NCBI RefSeq assembly: GCF_002750975.1
Contig: NZ_PEJS01000001.1
Location: 4,066,973 to 4,130,972, forward strand
Length of the DNA: 64,000 nt
Reading direction: 5' to 3'
Source: Stenotrophomonas indicatrix
GTDB lineage: Bacteria > Pseudomonadota > Gammaproteobacteria > Xanthomonadales > Xanthomonadaceae
Shown: piece by piece, positions 44,020 to 54,927 of the stretch
Layout: the number at the start of each line of letters is the position of its first letter
How positions within the stretch are numbered: position 1 is the stretch's first letter
Translations under genes and position numbers: made by a program
Notes under the pieces: model-generated
Told to the model about the DNA's origin: nothing
Databases searched by the model: none
Seen by the model: only the letters and a program-made list of their open reading frames with translations

Positions 44020-47000
44020 TTATTTTTCCCGCCGCCAGTTCAACGAGCCACGGTTTTCCACCGTGCTCGATTCCACTTCCACGTCGAAGCCGCGGCGCAG
44101 CAGGTACTTCAGGGTGATCACCGAACCGGCGCCCACCAGCGACACGCCGTAGCCCACGTACAACTTGGGCGAAATGTACTTGCCCACACCGATCACCGAG
44201 CCGCCCAGCGCGCGCGACTGGCTGACGCCGGCATCGTCCAGGCCCAGCTTGGCACCCAGCTGCGAAGCCAGCAGGCCACTGCCGGCCGACAGCGCGGCCG
44301 ATGCGGCGTTCACCTGCTGGGTCTGGTCGCTGCTGGCACCGGTCAGGCTGCGCCCCAGCACCAGGTAACCCAGTGCTTCGGACTGCGACATCGCCGGATC
44401 GGACCAGACATCGGCGCGCGGTTGCTGCGCGCGCCCGGTCACGTCGATGCCGGCGGTGACATCACCGATCCGGCGCTCGGCGCGGATGTTGATGCGCGGG
44501 TCGGACACCGCGTTGTAGTTCCAGTTGAGGTTGCCGCGGGTGATGGTCAGGTCCTGGCCATAGGCCTTGTAGCGGCCACTGACTTCCAGGCCACCGTTGG
44601 CGGTCATCTCGCGGCCGGGCTTGGCCCAGACCTGCATCTTGCCGGTCAGCGCGCCCTTCAGGCCGAAACCGCTCATCTTGACCTTGTCGCCCAGGCTGAC
44701 GGCCAGCTCCATGTCCAGCGGCGAGGTGCGCGACTCTTCCGGATCGGCCGGGTCCAGCACCACCACGTCTTCGGACACCGAGGTGCCACGGTCCAGGCGC
44801 TCCAGATCGATGTCTGCCTCGGGCACGTGCACCGTTCCGCGCAGCTCCATCGCGGCCTTGGCCAGGGTGAAGTCCAGGTTGGGATTGGCGATGATGCGCA
44901 GCTCGCTGGTGTTGGACAGCAGCACATTCTCGCCGTGGATCTTCAGCTGCAGCGGCTGTGCATCGCCGAACCAGGACAGGCCGCCGTCGACATACAGCGT
45001 GCCCTTGCCCGAATTGGCCTGCGCGGTGATCTTGGCCGACCCATCGGGCTGGGCGACGAAGCTGCCCTTGCCCTGGTCGAAGGTCAGGCCCAGCGCCGGG
45101 AACTCGCCCTTGAAGTTGCTCAGCTGCGCATCACCGCCCAGCGACGGCTGGCCGCGCGTGCCACGCAGGCTCACGTGGCCTTCAATCAGCCCGGTCGGGC
45201 GCACCACATCCGGCGAGAACAGTTCCAGCCAGTACAGGCGCGACATGTTGAGGTAGAGCTCGCCGTTGAGCGGCGCACTCGGTTCCCAACCGGTCTGCAT
45301 CTTCGCATCAACGAAGCCGTTGCCCTGGAAGCCCATGCCCAGGTAGCCCTTGATGCTGGCCGGGGTCATGTCCAGCTTCAGCGAGAACTGGTCATAACGC
45401 ACCAGCTCGCCACGGTTGGCATCGCCCACGCCGGTGTTGCGGTTCTCGCCCAGGCGTACGCCACCTTCGGCCGAACGCACTTCCACATGCCCTTCCCATG
45501 CGTTGCCACGCGGACGGATCTGCGCGTCCAGGTTGAGTTCGCCACGCAGGTAGATGCGCCGGCCGGACTGTGGCGGCAACCACGGCTGCACCAGGGCCAG
45601 CGGCAACGCGTCGCCGCGCACCACCAGGCCTTCGCGCGGCCAGTTGGCACGTGCGCACAGGGCGCCACCGGTCGCAGCGCCCAGGCAGGTTTCGCCCAGC
45701 GTGTAGTTGCTGCCGTTGATGGCGAATGCCGCGGGCGCACGCAGTGCCCACGCATCGCCCTTCACCGGTGCGATGCGCAGCGTGGCCAGTTCGCCACGCC
45801 ATTGTTCGCCTTGCTGGCGAACGCTGCCCTGCAGCTCGATCGCGCCCAGTTCGTTGCGTGTCTGTGCGGCCAGCCGCAGGTTGGAGACACTGCCCTGCGC
45901 ATCGATGTTCAAGCGTTCCAGCAGCATGCCGGCATTGACCTGCTCGCCCTGTATCGCCAGCGTGCCACTGTCGCCACGCCACGGCAGGCGGCCCTTGATG
46001 CTCAGGCTTTCAGCGCCGTAACCGTCCCAGTTGAGATTGTTGCCGACCAGATCTGCAGTGATGTCCGGTGCATCGCGCGGGCCTTTCACCTGCACCTGGC
46101 CACGCAGGCCACCATCGGCGCCGGGCAGAAGATCGCTCAGCTGCAACGGCTCGAAGCGCGCGTCGATGTCCAGGCGGTCGCCGACCTTGCCCGAGGCGGT
46201 CACCCGGCTGCTGCCGACGGCCAGTTTCAATTCACCCTGGCCCTGTTCACCCTGCAGGGCGAACTTGCCTTGGGCATCCACATTGCGCTGGCGCAGGATG
46301 CCCTTCAGCGACGGCAGGTCCACCGTGGCCTCCAGCGTGCCCGCAGTGCCCGGCGGCGCATTGGCCGGCGGCGGCAACTGGCGTCCCTTGGACGCGAGAT
46401 TGCCGGACAGACGGCCATCCCAGCCCGGTGCGAAGTAGCCCGGGTCGAAATCCTTCAGCGTGGCCTTGGCATCCCAGTCCAGCTGCGGTGCCCAGGCCAC
46501 CTTGCCTTCCACCTGCAGCTGGCCACCCGGGGTCTGCGCCTGCAGTTCGCGGATCTCCGCAGCCTGATCGTTGCCACGCACATCGAAGCGCAGCTGCGCC
46601 TTCTGTTTTTCGCGCTCGACATCGGCACGGCCGATCGCCGCCCACGCCTTCAAGGTACCGGCCAGTCCGAAGCGCGCTTCCTTCAGCGTCACCGGCACCG
46701 GCGAGCTGCCGGCGGTGTTCGGGTCCGGTGCCGGCACCCAGGTCAGGTCCTGCGCGATCACCGAGAAGTTCAGCTTCTGCTGGTCTTCCTGGCTGAAATC
46801 GGCGGTACCTTCCAGGCGTGCTTCGCCGCCCAGGCCCTTGACCACCAGCGGCGAGACCTTCAGCACCTGGTCCTGCAGCGAAACCACCGAGGGCGCCAGC
46901 TCCAGTTCCTGCTCACCCTGCTTCACCCGGCCATGCAGGTTGGCGTTGCCGCCCTTGCCGGAGGCGGTGAAGTCCAATGCCAGCGGCGCGATGGCCGAGC

Positions 47001-47886
47001 TGGCCAATGCCGGCGACAACAGCGCCAGATCCAGCTCGTCGCTGCGTACAGTCGCGTTCCAGGTCGGATCGGTGCGGCCATCGAACACCAGCATCGCGTG
47101 CAGCGGCTTCGGCGCGCGGCCGGCCAGCGCCACTTCCATATGCGCCAGGTCACCGCGCGCGACCAGGCCGACCGTGGCCGCGGTACGCCCGCGCGGTGCC
47201 GGCAGCACTGCGGTGACGGTAACGTCGGTGTCGTAGTCCTTGGCCGGGATGTAGCGGCCCTGGGCAGTGAAATTACCCATGTCGCTGTCCACCACCAGCT
47301 TGCGCGCCTGGAACTCGCCATTGGCGATCTCGATGCCACCGCGCACGCGGCTGATGTCGATCACCGGCTCGTTGGCCTGGCTGATGCGGAAACTGTCGAT
47401 GGCGATCACATCGGCCTGGATCGCCAGCGGCATTTCGATCTGCGGCAGCGAATCGGGCCACGACGGCAGCTTGAACGGCTCATCGCTCTTGGCCAGGTTG
47501 AGCGTGGCGTTGGTCAGCTCCAGCTTGTCCAGCAGCAGCTTGCGGCCCAGCAGCGGGCGCAGGTCCGGCTCCAGGTGCGCGCGCTCTGCGTGGAAATGGA
47601 TGTCGTCGTAGCGGAAGTCGACGTTATAGAGAGTCAGCGGTCCGGCCACCGGGCCGTCGACCTTGTCCCAGGTGAAGCTGGCACCCACCGGCAGGCGCGC
47701 CACCACCTGCGCCAGCAGCACGTCGCGGCCGGCCACCGTCTGCAGCAGCCAGTACACGGCCAACAGGGCGACCAGCACCAGGCCGACCACGCCCGCGCCG
47801 GACCATGCCCAGAAGCGGCGACGACGGTAGAAGCGCACGCGGCGCGGCGGCGTGTTCGGCGACGGGGTCGGTGCGGGCGTGCTCAC
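44020..47886 (-). CDS. tamB: Translocation and assembly module protein TamB
   Basis: 1288 residues. A single N-terminal membrane helix (about 28-50) precedes a long beta-helical periplasmic region and the C-terminal TamB (DUF490) domain ending DVEVESSTVENRGSLNWRREK. It bridges the inner membrane and TamA, and is thought to move phospholipids to, or assist insertion of proteins into, the outer membrane. Its start overlaps the tamA stop by 4 bases, so the pair is coupled. Confidence 0.92.
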   Translation of the reverse strand: MSTPAPTPSPNTPPRRVRFYRRRRFWAWSGAGVVGLVLVALLAVYWLLQTVAGRDVLLAQVVARLPVGASFTWDKVDGPVAGPLTLYNVDFRYDDIHFHAERAHLEPDLRPLLGRKLLLDKLELTNATLNLAKSDEPFKLPSWPDSLPQIEMPLAIQADVIAIDSFRISQANEPVIDISRVRGGIEIANGEFQARKLVVDSDMGNFTAQGRYIPAKDYDTDVTVTAVLPAPRGRTAATVGLVARGDLAHMEVALAGRAPKPLHAMLVFDGRTDPTWNATVRSDELDLALLSPALASSAIAPLALDFTASGKGGNANLHGRVKQGEQELELAPSVVSLQDQVLKVSPLVVKGLGGEARLEGTADFSQEDQQKLNFSVIAQDLTWVPAPDPNTAGSSPVPVTLKEARFGLAGTLKAWAAIGRADVEREKQKAQLRFDVRGNDQAAEIRELQAQTPGGQLQVEGKVAWAPQLDWDAKATLKDFDPGYFAPGWDGRLSGNLASKGRQLPPPANAPPGTAGTLEATVDLPSLKGILRQRNVDAQGKFALQGEQGQGELKLAVGSSRVTASGKVGDRLDIDARFEPLQLSDLLPGADGGLRGQVQVKGPRDAPDITADLVGNNLNWDGYGAESLSIKGRLPWRGDSGTLAIQGEQVNAGMLLERLNIDAQGSVSNLRLAAQTRNELGAIELQGSVRQQGEQWRGELATLRIAPVKGDAWALRAPAAFAINGSNYTLGETCLGAATGGALCARANWPREGLVVRGDALPLALVQPWLPPQSGRRIYLRGELNLDAQIRPRGNAWEGHVEVRSAEGGVRLGENRNTGVGDANRGELVRYDQFSLKLDMTPASIKGYLGMGFQGNGFVDAKMQTGWEPSAPLNGELYLNMSRLYWLELFSPDVVRPTGLIEGHVSLRGTRGQPSLGGDAQLSNFKGEFPALGLTFDQGKGSFVAQPDGSAKITAQANSGKGTLYVDGGLSWFGDAQPLQLKIHGENVLLSNTSELRIIANPNLDFTLAKAAMELRGTVHVPEADIDLERLDRGTSVSEDVVVLDPADPEESRTSPLDMELAVSLGDKVKMSGFGLKGALTGKMQVWAKPGREMTANGGLEVSGRYKAYGQDLTITRGNLNWNYNAVSDPRINIRAERRIGDVTAGIDVTGRAQQPRADVWSDPAMSQSEALGYLVLGRSLTGASSDQTQQVNAASAALSAGSGLLASQLGAKLGLDDAGVSQSRALGGSVIGVGKYISPKLYVGYGVSLVGAGSVITLKYLLRRGFDVEVESSTVENRGSLNWRREK

Positions 47887-49667
47887 AGGTCCGCTCCGAT
47901 GTTGAGGTACAGCTGGAACTGCGAATCAGGGTTGTTCAGACCGTGAGCGATATCGACCCGCACCGGGCCCACCGGCGATTTCCAGCGCACGCCGAAGCCG
48001 ACGCCGGTGTGCAGGTCGATGTCGGTATCGAAGGCGCTGCCGGTGTCGACGAACACCGCTGCACCCCACGGACCGCCATTGAAGTAATGCTCGTACTCGG
48101 CCGAGCCGACCACCAGGTGCTTGGCACCAAGCGCGTACTTGTCCGGCTTCGGCGTGCGCGGGCCGACCTCACGGTAGGCATAGCCGCGGATGCTGCGGTC
48201 GCCACCGGCGAAGTAGCGCAGGCTGGGCGGCATCGCCACCAGGTCGCTGGTCCAGGTGGTGCCGCCTTCGCCGCGCAGGATCAGGCGATTGGTCGGCCCC
48301 ACCGGGATGTACCAGCGCAGCACGGCATTGGCCTGCACGAAGCTGGTGTCCGATCCGACGCCTTCGACGCCGGCACGCACCGTCGCGGTGCCACTGATGC
48401 CGCTGCGCGGGAACAGCTCGTCGTCCACCTTCACGTAGTCGGCCACGATCTGCGGGTAGACCAGCGTGGACGTGTTGTAGACCGCATCGGTGAACTCGGT
48501 GCCCGAGGCATAGCGCCAGCGCTCACGCAGCGCGTTGATCGAAGCGATGGCGGTCCAGTTCTCGTTGATCTCGCCGCTGCGGCTGGCGATCAGCTTGAAG
48601 TTGCGCAGATCGATGTAGTCAGTCTGTTCGTCATAGGCACTGGCGGCGAAGGTGTACCAGCCATCCAGCCAGTTGAATGCGGGAATGCGGTAGCTGGTGA
48701 TCAGGCTCTTGCGCTTCTGCGCATAGTCCAGCTGGGTGTTCATCTTGTGGCCGCGGCTGTTCAGGTAGCGCCGTTCAAGGCCACCACGCACACCGGCGCC
48801 ACTTTCGCTGCCGTAGCTCAGGCCGTAGGAATAGATGCTGCGCTTGGCCCGCGTCAGCTTCACATCAACCGGCACCTCGCCGTTCTCATCGGCCTGGTCC
48901 GGGCGCGGCTGGATGTCGATCACGCTGAAGTAATCGAGCTTGGTCAGCGACTCGCGCAGGCGGTCCAGCTTGCCTTCGTGGAAGTAGCTGCCCTGGTCCC
49001 AGTACACCAGCGGGTCGAACAGCTTGTCGTCGAAATAGTTCTGCTCGAAGGTCACCGGGCCCATGTTGTAGCGGCGGCCGCTGTCCCAGGTCAGGTCGAT
49101 GTCGGCAGCGTTGTCCGCGCGGGTGATCTGCACCTGGCGCTGGGTGTAGTCGGCGTCGAAGTAGCCGCGCTCGGCCAGGCGCCGGGTCACGGTGATCTTG
49201 CTGGCTTCGTACTGGGTGTGTTCGAAGCGCTGGCCCTTGCGCGGCTTGAACGCGGCCAGGTCGTCCTGCAGGTACTGGTCGTACATCGCAGGGCCGGTGA
49301 TATCGATATGCTCGCGGCGCACCAGCACCGGCTGGCCCTTGTCGACATGGATCAGCACGGTGACGTGCTCGTCCTGGCGTGGCGCCTCGACCTTGATCAC
49401 CGGGTTGTAGTACCCGAACGGTTCCAGCGCCTGGCGGGTCTGCCGCTCGGCCTGTGACAGCAGGTATTCCAGGCGCGACTCGCCCTGCTCCTTGCCGATC
49501 GTGTCGAACAACGACAGCGATTCCTGGATGTTCTCGATGATCGCGGCGTCGTCGCCCTTGTCCAATCCCTTGATGTCCACCTTGTCGATGGTGCCGCGCG
49601 CATGGGCCACGGAGGTGGCGCAAAGCGAGAGGACCATCAGCGGCAGGGCGTATTTCGTTGGCTGCAT
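47883..49667 (-). CDS. tamA: Outer-membrane Omp85-family protein TamA
   Basis: About 594 residues from the ATG at 49665-49667. A signal peptide (MQPTKYALPLMVLSLCATSVAHA) is followed by POTRA domains (about 25-270) and an Omp85 barrel with FAGGDRSIRGYAYREVGP and a GFGVRWKSPVGPVRVDIA end typical of the family. It forms the outer-membrane part of the TAM complex. It lies directly upstream of tamB. Confidence 0.92.
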   Translation of the reverse strand: MQPTKYALPLMVLSLCATSVAHARGTIDKVDIKGLDKGDDAAIIENIQESLSLFDTIGKEQGESRLEYLLSQAERQTRQALEPFGYYNPVIKVEAPRQDEHVTVLIHVDKGQPVLVRREHIDITGPAMYDQYLQDDLAAFKPRKGQRFEHTQYEASKITVTRRLAERGYFDADYTQRQVQITRADNAADIDLTWDSGRRYNMGPVTFEQNYFDDKLFDPLVYWDQGSYFHEGKLDRLRESLTKLDYFSVIDIQPRPDQADENGEVPVDVKLTRAKRSIYSYGLSYGSESGAGVRGGLERRYLNSRGHKMNTQLDYAQKRKSLITSYRIPAFNWLDGWYTFAASAYDEQTDYIDLRNFKLIASRSGEINENWTAIASINALRERWRYASGTEFTDAVYNTSTLVYPQIVADYVKVDDELFPRSGISGTATVRAGVEGVGSDTSFVQANAVLRWYIPVGPTNRLILRGEGGTTWTSDLVAMPPSLRYFAGGDRSIRGYAYREVGPRTPKPDKYALGAKHLVVGSAEYEHYFNGGPWGAAVFVDTGSAFDTDIDLHTGVGFGVRWKSPVGPVRVDIAHGLNNPDSQFQLYLNIGADL

Positions 49668-49805
49668 GCGGCACAGCATACCGACCGGAGGTGACGATGC
49701 GAAATGCATCACGCCAATCCGGATCGGTTGTTAAGTGGCGGTCAAAATACGCGCCTTTGTGGCGATCATCGCGGCCGCATGCGGAAATATCGGCATCGCG
49801 TCGCT

Positions 49806-49919
49806 GCCGGCCAACGGCCGGCTACCCAGTAGATCCACGCCATGCGTGGATACGGTCTGATTCATGGCGAGCGCGCAGCGCGGCCTGCAGAAAAACCGCC
49901 GGGCGTGGCCCGGCGCTAC
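49806..49919. repeat. Three SMAG elements upstream of tamA
   Basis: 49806-49825 (-) is GTAGCCGGCCGTTGGCCGGC, 49829-49851 (+) is GTAGATCCACGCC-AT-GCGTGGAT and 49898-49919 (-) is GTAGCGCCGGGCC type. They belong to three subtypes and lie between glyS and tamA. Confidence 0.8.
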
Positions 49920-49932
49920 CCATCGCGGGCGA

Positions 49933-52008
49933 TCAGCTGGACAGGTGCTCGATCGCCGCGACCTTGCCCAGGCGCTCGCCCAGCATAGTCAGCAGCGCCA
50001 GGCGGTTGCCACGCAGTGCCGGATCCTCGGCATTGACCATCACCCCGTCGAAGAACGCATCGACCTGCGGACGCAGGCGGGCCAGGCGCGCCAACACGGC
50101 CACATAGTCCTTCTGGTGCAGGCTGGCGCCGGTATCGTCGATGGCGGCAGTCACAGCTTCGGCCAGCGCGCGCTCGGCATCTTCCTGCAGCAGGGCCGCA
50201 TCGATCTGGCCCGGAATATCGCCTTCGGCCTTGCGCAGGATGTTGCGGATGCGCTTGTTGGCCGCGGCCAGCGCCTCGGCTTCCGGCAGCGCCGCGAAGA
50301 TCCCGATCGCGTCCAGGCGGCGGTCGAAGTCGTACAGCGAGGCCGGCTTCAGCTCGGCCACCGCGTTGAAGTGGCTGGCCGGCACGCCCTTGTCGCTGTA
50401 ATAGCCCTTCAGGCGGTCGAGGATGAAGTCGTACAGCTCGGCCACGTCGGCCTGCACGTTGCGCGCGGCCAGCCCGGCGTTGGCGCTGGCCAGCAGCGCG
50501 CGCAGGTCCAGCTCGAAGCCGCTTTCGATGATCGTGCGGGCCAGGCCCAGCGCGTTGCGGCGCAGGGCGAACGGGTCCTTGTTGCCAGTCGGCTTCAGGC
50601 CCGCGGCGAAACCGCCGGCCAGGGTGTCCACGCGCTCGGCGATCGCCAGCACCTTGCCCAGCGGCGACAGCGCGATGTCATCACCACCGAAGCGCGGCTG
50701 GTAGGCCTCGTCGATGGCCAGCGCCACCTCCGGCGACTCGCCACCGGCCACCGCGTAGTGGCGGCCGGCGATGCCCTGCAGTTCCGGGAACTCATTGACC
50801 ATGCGCGACTGCAGGTCGTTCTTGGCCAGCTGCGCGGCACGCTTGGCCAGCAGCGGATCGGCGCCGACCTGCGGCGCAATCACTTCGGCCAGCGCCACCA
50901 CGCGCGCGACCTTGTCGGCCACGCTGCCCAGCTTGGCCTGGTAGGTCACCGTCTTCAGGCCCTCGCCCATCGCCTGCAGGCCCTGCTTCAGGTCTTCGTC
51001 GAAGAAGAACTTGGCATCGGCGAAGCGCGGGCGGATCACCCGCTCGTAGCCCTTGGCCACTTCGGCCACGTCCTTGGACTCGATGTTGGCGATGCCGATG
51101 AACTTCTCGGTCAGCTTGCCGCCGTCATCCAGCACCGGGAAGAACTTCTGGTTGATCTCCATCGTCTCGATCAGCGCTTCCTGCGGCACCGCCAGGAACG
51201 CGCGCTCGAAGCTGCACAGCACCGCCGACGGCCACTCGACCAGGTTCACCACCTGCTCCAGGTTGTCCTCGGTGATGCGTGCGCTGCCACCGGCGGTGGC
51301 TGCAGCGGCTTCCACCTCGGCGACGATGCGCTGGCGACGCTCTGCCGGGTCAACCAGCACGAAGGCGGCGCGCAGCGATTCCACATAGTCCTGCGGCTGG
51401 GTCAGCCACACGGTCTTGTCGTGCAGGAAGCGGTGGCCGCGGCTCATGCGGTCGGCCTTCAGGCCGAACAGTTCGGCCTCGACCACGTCACCGCCGTGCA
51501 GCAGCACCAGCCAGTGCACCGGGCGCGCGAAGCCCCAGCTGTGGTCGCCCCAGCGCATCGGCTTGGGAATGGGCATGCCGGCGATGGCCTCGCGCAGGAT
51601 CTCCGGCAGCAGCGCAGCAGTGCGCGCGCCCGGGGTCACCGCACGGTGCACGAAGCGCTCACCCTTGTTGTCGGTGGTCTTTTCCAGCGCGGTCCAGTCG
51701 ATCCCGGCCTTGGCCGCGAACCCCTGCAGCGCCTTGGTCGGCTGGCCTTCGGCGTCCAGCGCGATGTTCAGGTACGGGCCCAGCACTTCGCTGTGCTGTT
51801 CCGGCTGCTCCAGGCCAACGCCCGGCAGCAGCACGGCCAGGCGGCGCGGGGTCGACAGCGGGCGTGCATCGCCCAGCTCCAGTTCCACACCGCGCTTGCG
51901 CAGGCCGTCGACAACACCGTCGAAGAAGGCCTGGGCCAGGCCCGGCAGTGCCTTGACCGGCAACTCTTCGGTGCCCAGTTCAATCAGCAGGGGAGACAAG
52001 TGGCTCAT
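49933..52008 (-). CDS. glyS: Glycyl-tRNA synthetase beta subunit
   Basis: 691 residues, usual length. It starts [17 protein letters not shown] and has the family's HD-like and C-terminal anticodon-binding regions. It joins GlyQ in the alpha2beta2 enzyme that charges tRNA-Gly. It lies 88 bases after glyQ in the same direction. Confidence 0.97.
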   Translation of the reverse strand: MSHLSPLLIELGTEELPVKALPGLAQAFFDGVVDGLRKRGVELELGDARPLSTPRRLAVLLPGVGLEQPEQHSEVLGPYLNIALDAEGQPTKALQGFAAKAGIDWTALEKTTDNKGERFVHRAVTPGARTAALLPEILREAIAGMPIPKPMRWGDHSWGFARPVHWLVLLHGGDVVEAELFGLKADRMSRGHRFLHDKTVWLTQPQDYVESLRAAFVLVDPAERRQRIVAEVEAAAATAGGSARITEDNLEQVVNLVEWPSAVLCSFERAFLAVPQEALIETMEINQKFFPVLDDGGKLTEKFIGIANIESKDVAEVAKGYERVIRPRFADAKFFFDEDLKQGLQAMGEGLKTVTYQAKLGSVADKVARVVALAEVIAPQVGADPLLAKRAAQLAKNDLQSRMVNEFPELQGIAGRHYAVAGGESPEVALAIDEAYQPRFGGDDIALSPLGKVLAIAERVDTLAGGFAAGLKPTGNKDPFALRRNALGLARTIIESGFELDLRALLASANAGLAARNVQADVAELYDFILDRLKGYYSDKGVPASHFNAVAELKPASLYDFDRRLDAIGIFAALPEAEALAAANKRIRNILRKAEGDIPGQIDAALLQEDAERALAEAVTAAIDDTGASLHQKDYVAVLARLARLRPQVDAFFDGVMVNAEDPALRGNRLALLTMLGERLGKVAAIEHLSS

Positions 52009-52096
52009 CGGTTCGATCCTGTGGTGGGGGCGCAGCGCGCGACGCGGCCGGCGCCCCTGGGGTAGTAGGTGAAACGCGTGATGGGAGAACGGGCCG

Positions 52097-53008
52097 TCAG
52101 GCCTTCTTCGCGCCCGGGAAGCCCAGCTTCTCGCGCTGCTCGTAGTAGGCCTTGGCCACCGCCTGGGCCAGCGCGCGCACGCGCAGGATGTAGCGCTGGC
52201 GTTCGGTCACGCTGATCGCGCGGCGCGCATCGAGCAGGTTGAAGGTGTGGCTGGCCTTCATCACCTGTTCGTAGGCCGGCAGCGGCAGGTTCACTTCCAC
52301 CAGCTTCTGCGCTTCGCGCTCGCAGGCATCGAAGCGGTGGAACATTTCTTCCACGTCGGCATATTCGAAGTTGTAGGTGCTCTGCTCCACCTCGTTCTGG
52401 TGGTAGACGTCGCCGTAGGTCACCGGCTGCCCATCCGGGCCGTAGGTCCAGACCAGGTCGTAGACGTTGTCGCAGTTCTGCAGGTACATGCACAGGCGCT
52501 CGAGACCGTAGGTGATCTCGCCCAGCACCGGCCGGCACTCCAGGCCACCGGCCTGCTGGAAGTAGGTGAACTGGGTCACCTCCATGCCGTTGAGCCAGAC
52601 TTCCCAGCCCAGGCCCCAGGCGCCCAGGGTCGGCGATTCCCAGTTGTCCTCGACAAAACGCAGGTCGTGCACCAGCGGATCGATGCCCACCGCCTTCAGC
52701 GAATCCAGGTACAGCTGCTGGATGTTGTCCGGTGCCGGCTTCATCGCCACCTGGTACTGGTAGTAGCGCTGCAGGCGGTTCGGGTTCTCGCCGTAGCGGC
52801 CATCGGTCGGGCGCCGCGACGGCTGCACGTAGGCCGCGTTCCAGGTTTCCGGACCGATCGCACGCAGGAAGGTGGCCGGGTGGAACGTACCGGCGCCCAC
52901 CTCCAGGTCGAGCGGCTGGATGAGCACGCAGCCCTGCTGGGCCCAGAACTGGTTCAGGGTCTGGATCAGGCCCTGGAAGGTGATCGGAACGGTCGGGGTC
53001 GCGGACAT
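52097..53008 (-). CDS. glyQ: Glycyl-tRNA synthetase alpha subunit
   Basis: 303 residues from the ATG at 53006-53008. [25 protein letters not shown] at the N-terminus and the class II catalytic core ([19 protein letters not shown]) identify GlyQ. Upstream codons in frame are not conserved-looking and overlap the divergent gene's promoter, so I excluded them. Confidence 0.97.
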   Translation of the reverse strand: MSATPTVPITFQGLIQTLNQFWAQQGCVLIQPLDLEVGAGTFHPATFLRAIGPETWNAAYVQPSRRPTDGRYGENPNRLQRYYQYQVAMKPAPDNIQQLYLDSLKAVGIDPLVHDLRFVEDNWESPTLGAWGLGWEVWLNGMEVTQFTYFQQAGGLECRPVLGEITYGLERLCMYLQNCDNVYDLVWTYGPDGQPVTYGDVYHQNEVEQSTYNFEYADVEEMFHRFDACEREAQKLVEVNLPLPAYEQVMKASHTFNLLDARRAISVTERQRYILRVRALAQAVAKAYYEQREKLGFPGAKKA

Positions 53009-53091
53009 GCGGACGAGTCTTGGCCGGCAAAGGGGTGCGCTAGTATAACGGCCGACCTGCGGGGCATTCCGTACCCGGAAGGAGCAGGTGG

Positions 53092-54927
53092 ATGGAACAT
53101 CGGCTGCCCACGGGCACGCCCGGCGAGCCTGGCGCGGCACCGTTGCCGCCCGGTCGCCTGCAGTTCGAACAGGTTGCGGCGGCCCTGCTGGCCGATGGCG
53201 TGGTGGCTGCGCACGAGCGTGAGCGCATCCGTTTTTCCGCACAGGGCGCCCGCAATGCCAGTGAAGTGCATCCACTGGTGCTGCTGTCCAACCTCAAGCT
53301 GGCCGCCAGCGACGGCGGCGACCTCAATCTGGAACGCCTCACCGAGTGGCTGGCCCAGCGCACCGGCAGCCGCTACCTGCGCATCGATCCGACCCGGGTC
53401 GACGTCGCCTCGGTCACCGCCGTGGCCTCGCACGCCTACGCGCGCCGCCATCGCTTCCTGCCGCTGGCGGTGGATGGCGAACGCGTGCTGGTGGCCACCA
53501 GCGAGCCGCTGGCACAGGAATGGCTACGCGACCTGCAGCACCTGACCCGCCTGCGCATCGAGCTGGCGGTGGTCAATCCGCTGGACCTGCACCGCTACAC
53601 CATGGAGTTCTTCGGCGTCACCCGCTCGGTGCGCGGTGCCCGTGGCGACGTACGGGGTGAGGCCAACACCACCCTGCCCAGCTTCGAGCAGCTGGTGGAA
53701 CTGGGCCGCACCGGCGACGTCAATGCCGACGACCAGCACATCGTGCACATCGTCGACTGGCTGCTGCAGTACGCCTATGAGCAGCGCGCCTCGGACATCC
53801 ACCTGGAGCCCCGCCGCGACATGGGCCGCATGCGCTTCCGCATCGACGGCGTGCTGCACAAGGTGTTCGAAGTGCCGCCGGCGGTGATGACCGCCGTGGT
53901 CAGCCGTATCAAGGTGCTCGGACGCATGGACCTGGCCGAGCGCCGGCGCCCGCAGGATGGTCGCATCAAGACCCGCTCGCCCGGCGGCCGTGAAGTGGAA
54001 ATGCGCCTGTCGACCATGCCGACCGCCTTCGGCGAGAAATGCGTGATGCGCATCTTCGACCCGGAAGCGGCCTTCAAGAGCATCGACCAGCTCGGCTTCA
54101 GCCCGCAGGAAGCGGCCGGCTGGACCGCCCTGGTCGAGCGCCCGCACGGCATCGTGCTGGTCACCGGCCCGACCGGTTCGGGCAAGACCACCACCCTGTA
54201 TTCCACCCTGAAGCGGCTGGCCACGCCGGACGTCAACGTATGCACGGTGGAAGACCCGATCGAGATGATCGCGCCGGAATTCAACCAGATGCAGGTGCAG
54301 ACCAACATCGACCTGGATTTCGCCAGCGGTGTGCGCACCTTGCTGCGGCAGGACCCGGACATCATCATGATCGGCGAGATCCGCGACCTGGAAACCGCGC
54401 AGATGGCCGTGCAGGCCTCGCTGACCGGCCACCTGGTGCTGTCCACCCTGCACACCAACGACGCGCCCTCGGCCATCACCCGCCTGCTCGACCTGGGCGT
54501 ACCGCATTACCTGCTGTCATCCACCGTCAACGGCATCCTCGCCCAGCGCCTGGTGCGCACCCTGTGCCCGCACTGCAAGCAGCCGCACACCCTCGGCCGG
54601 GCCGATTGGGCAGTGCTGGCTGATAGCGAAGCTGCATATCCAGATGCCGCCACGCCCTGTCGGCCGGTCGGTTGCCTGGAGTGCCGGCGCACCGGATTCC
54701 TCGGCCGCATCGGGCTGTATGAGCTGCTGCCATTGGGCTCGCGCCTGCGCGGGTTGATCCGTGCGGACATGGATCTGGCCGGTTTCAACCGTGCCGCGCG
54801 TGCTGAAGGAGTGCGAACCCTGCGCCAGGCCGGGCTTGAAAAGGTGGCACAGGGGCTGACTACAATCGAGGAAGTCCTGTCCGTACTACCTCCCCCGGAT
54901 GAATCCAGCGCCCTTCCTGATCCTTGA
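53092..54927 (+). CDS. GspE/PilB-family secretion or pilus ATPase (solitary)
   Basis: 611 residues. The N-terminal T2SSE domain is followed by the ATPase core with Walker [11 protein letters not shown] (359-368), the Asp box ([27 protein letters not shown]) and His box ([11 protein letters not shown]), and a zinc tetracysteine (CPHC...CLEC, about residues 500-545). These hexameric ATPases drive type II secretion or type IV pili from the cytoplasm. No pilus or secretion genes are nearby, so it either serves a system encoded elsewhere or has another role. Its 3' end overlaps the amidotransferase gene by 29 bases. Confidence 0.87.
   Translation: MEHRLPTGTPGEPGAAPLPPGRLQFEQVAAALLADGVVAAHERERIRFSAQGARNASEVHPLVLLSNLKLAASDGGDLNLERLTEWLAQRTGSRYLRIDPTRVDVASVTAVASHAYARRHRFLPLAVDGERVLVATSEPLAQEWLRDLQHLTRLRIELAVVNPLDLHRYTMEFFGVTRSVRGARGDVRGEANTTLPSFEQLVELGRTGDVNADDQHIVHIVDWLLQYAYEQRASDIHLEPRRDMGRMRFRIDGVLHKVFEVPPAVMTAVVSRIKVLGRMDLAERRRPQDGRIKTRSPGGREVEMRLSTMPTAFGEKCVMRIFDPEAAFKSIDQLGFSPQEAAGWTALVERPHGIVLVTGPTGSGKTTTLYSTLKRLATPDVNVCTVEDPIEMIAPEFNQMQVQTNIDLDFASGVRTLLRQDPDIIMIGEIRDLETAQMAVQASLTGHLVLSTLHTNDAPSAITRLLDLGVPHYLLSSTVNGILAQRLVRTLCPHCKQPHTLGRADWAVLADSEAAYPDAATPCRPVGCLECRRTGFLGRIGLYELLPLGSRLRGLIRADMDLAGFNRAARAEGVRTLRQAGLEKVAQGLTTIEEVLSVLPPPDESSALPDP

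Noticed and set aside
41548..47946. A 2132-codon open frame on the plus strand, antisense to tamB and the S46 peptidase
   Set aside because: It runs opposite two clearly conserved genes, is rich in Arg/Gln/His/Ala as expected for an antisense frame in GC-rich DNA, and shows no domain or ribosome site.
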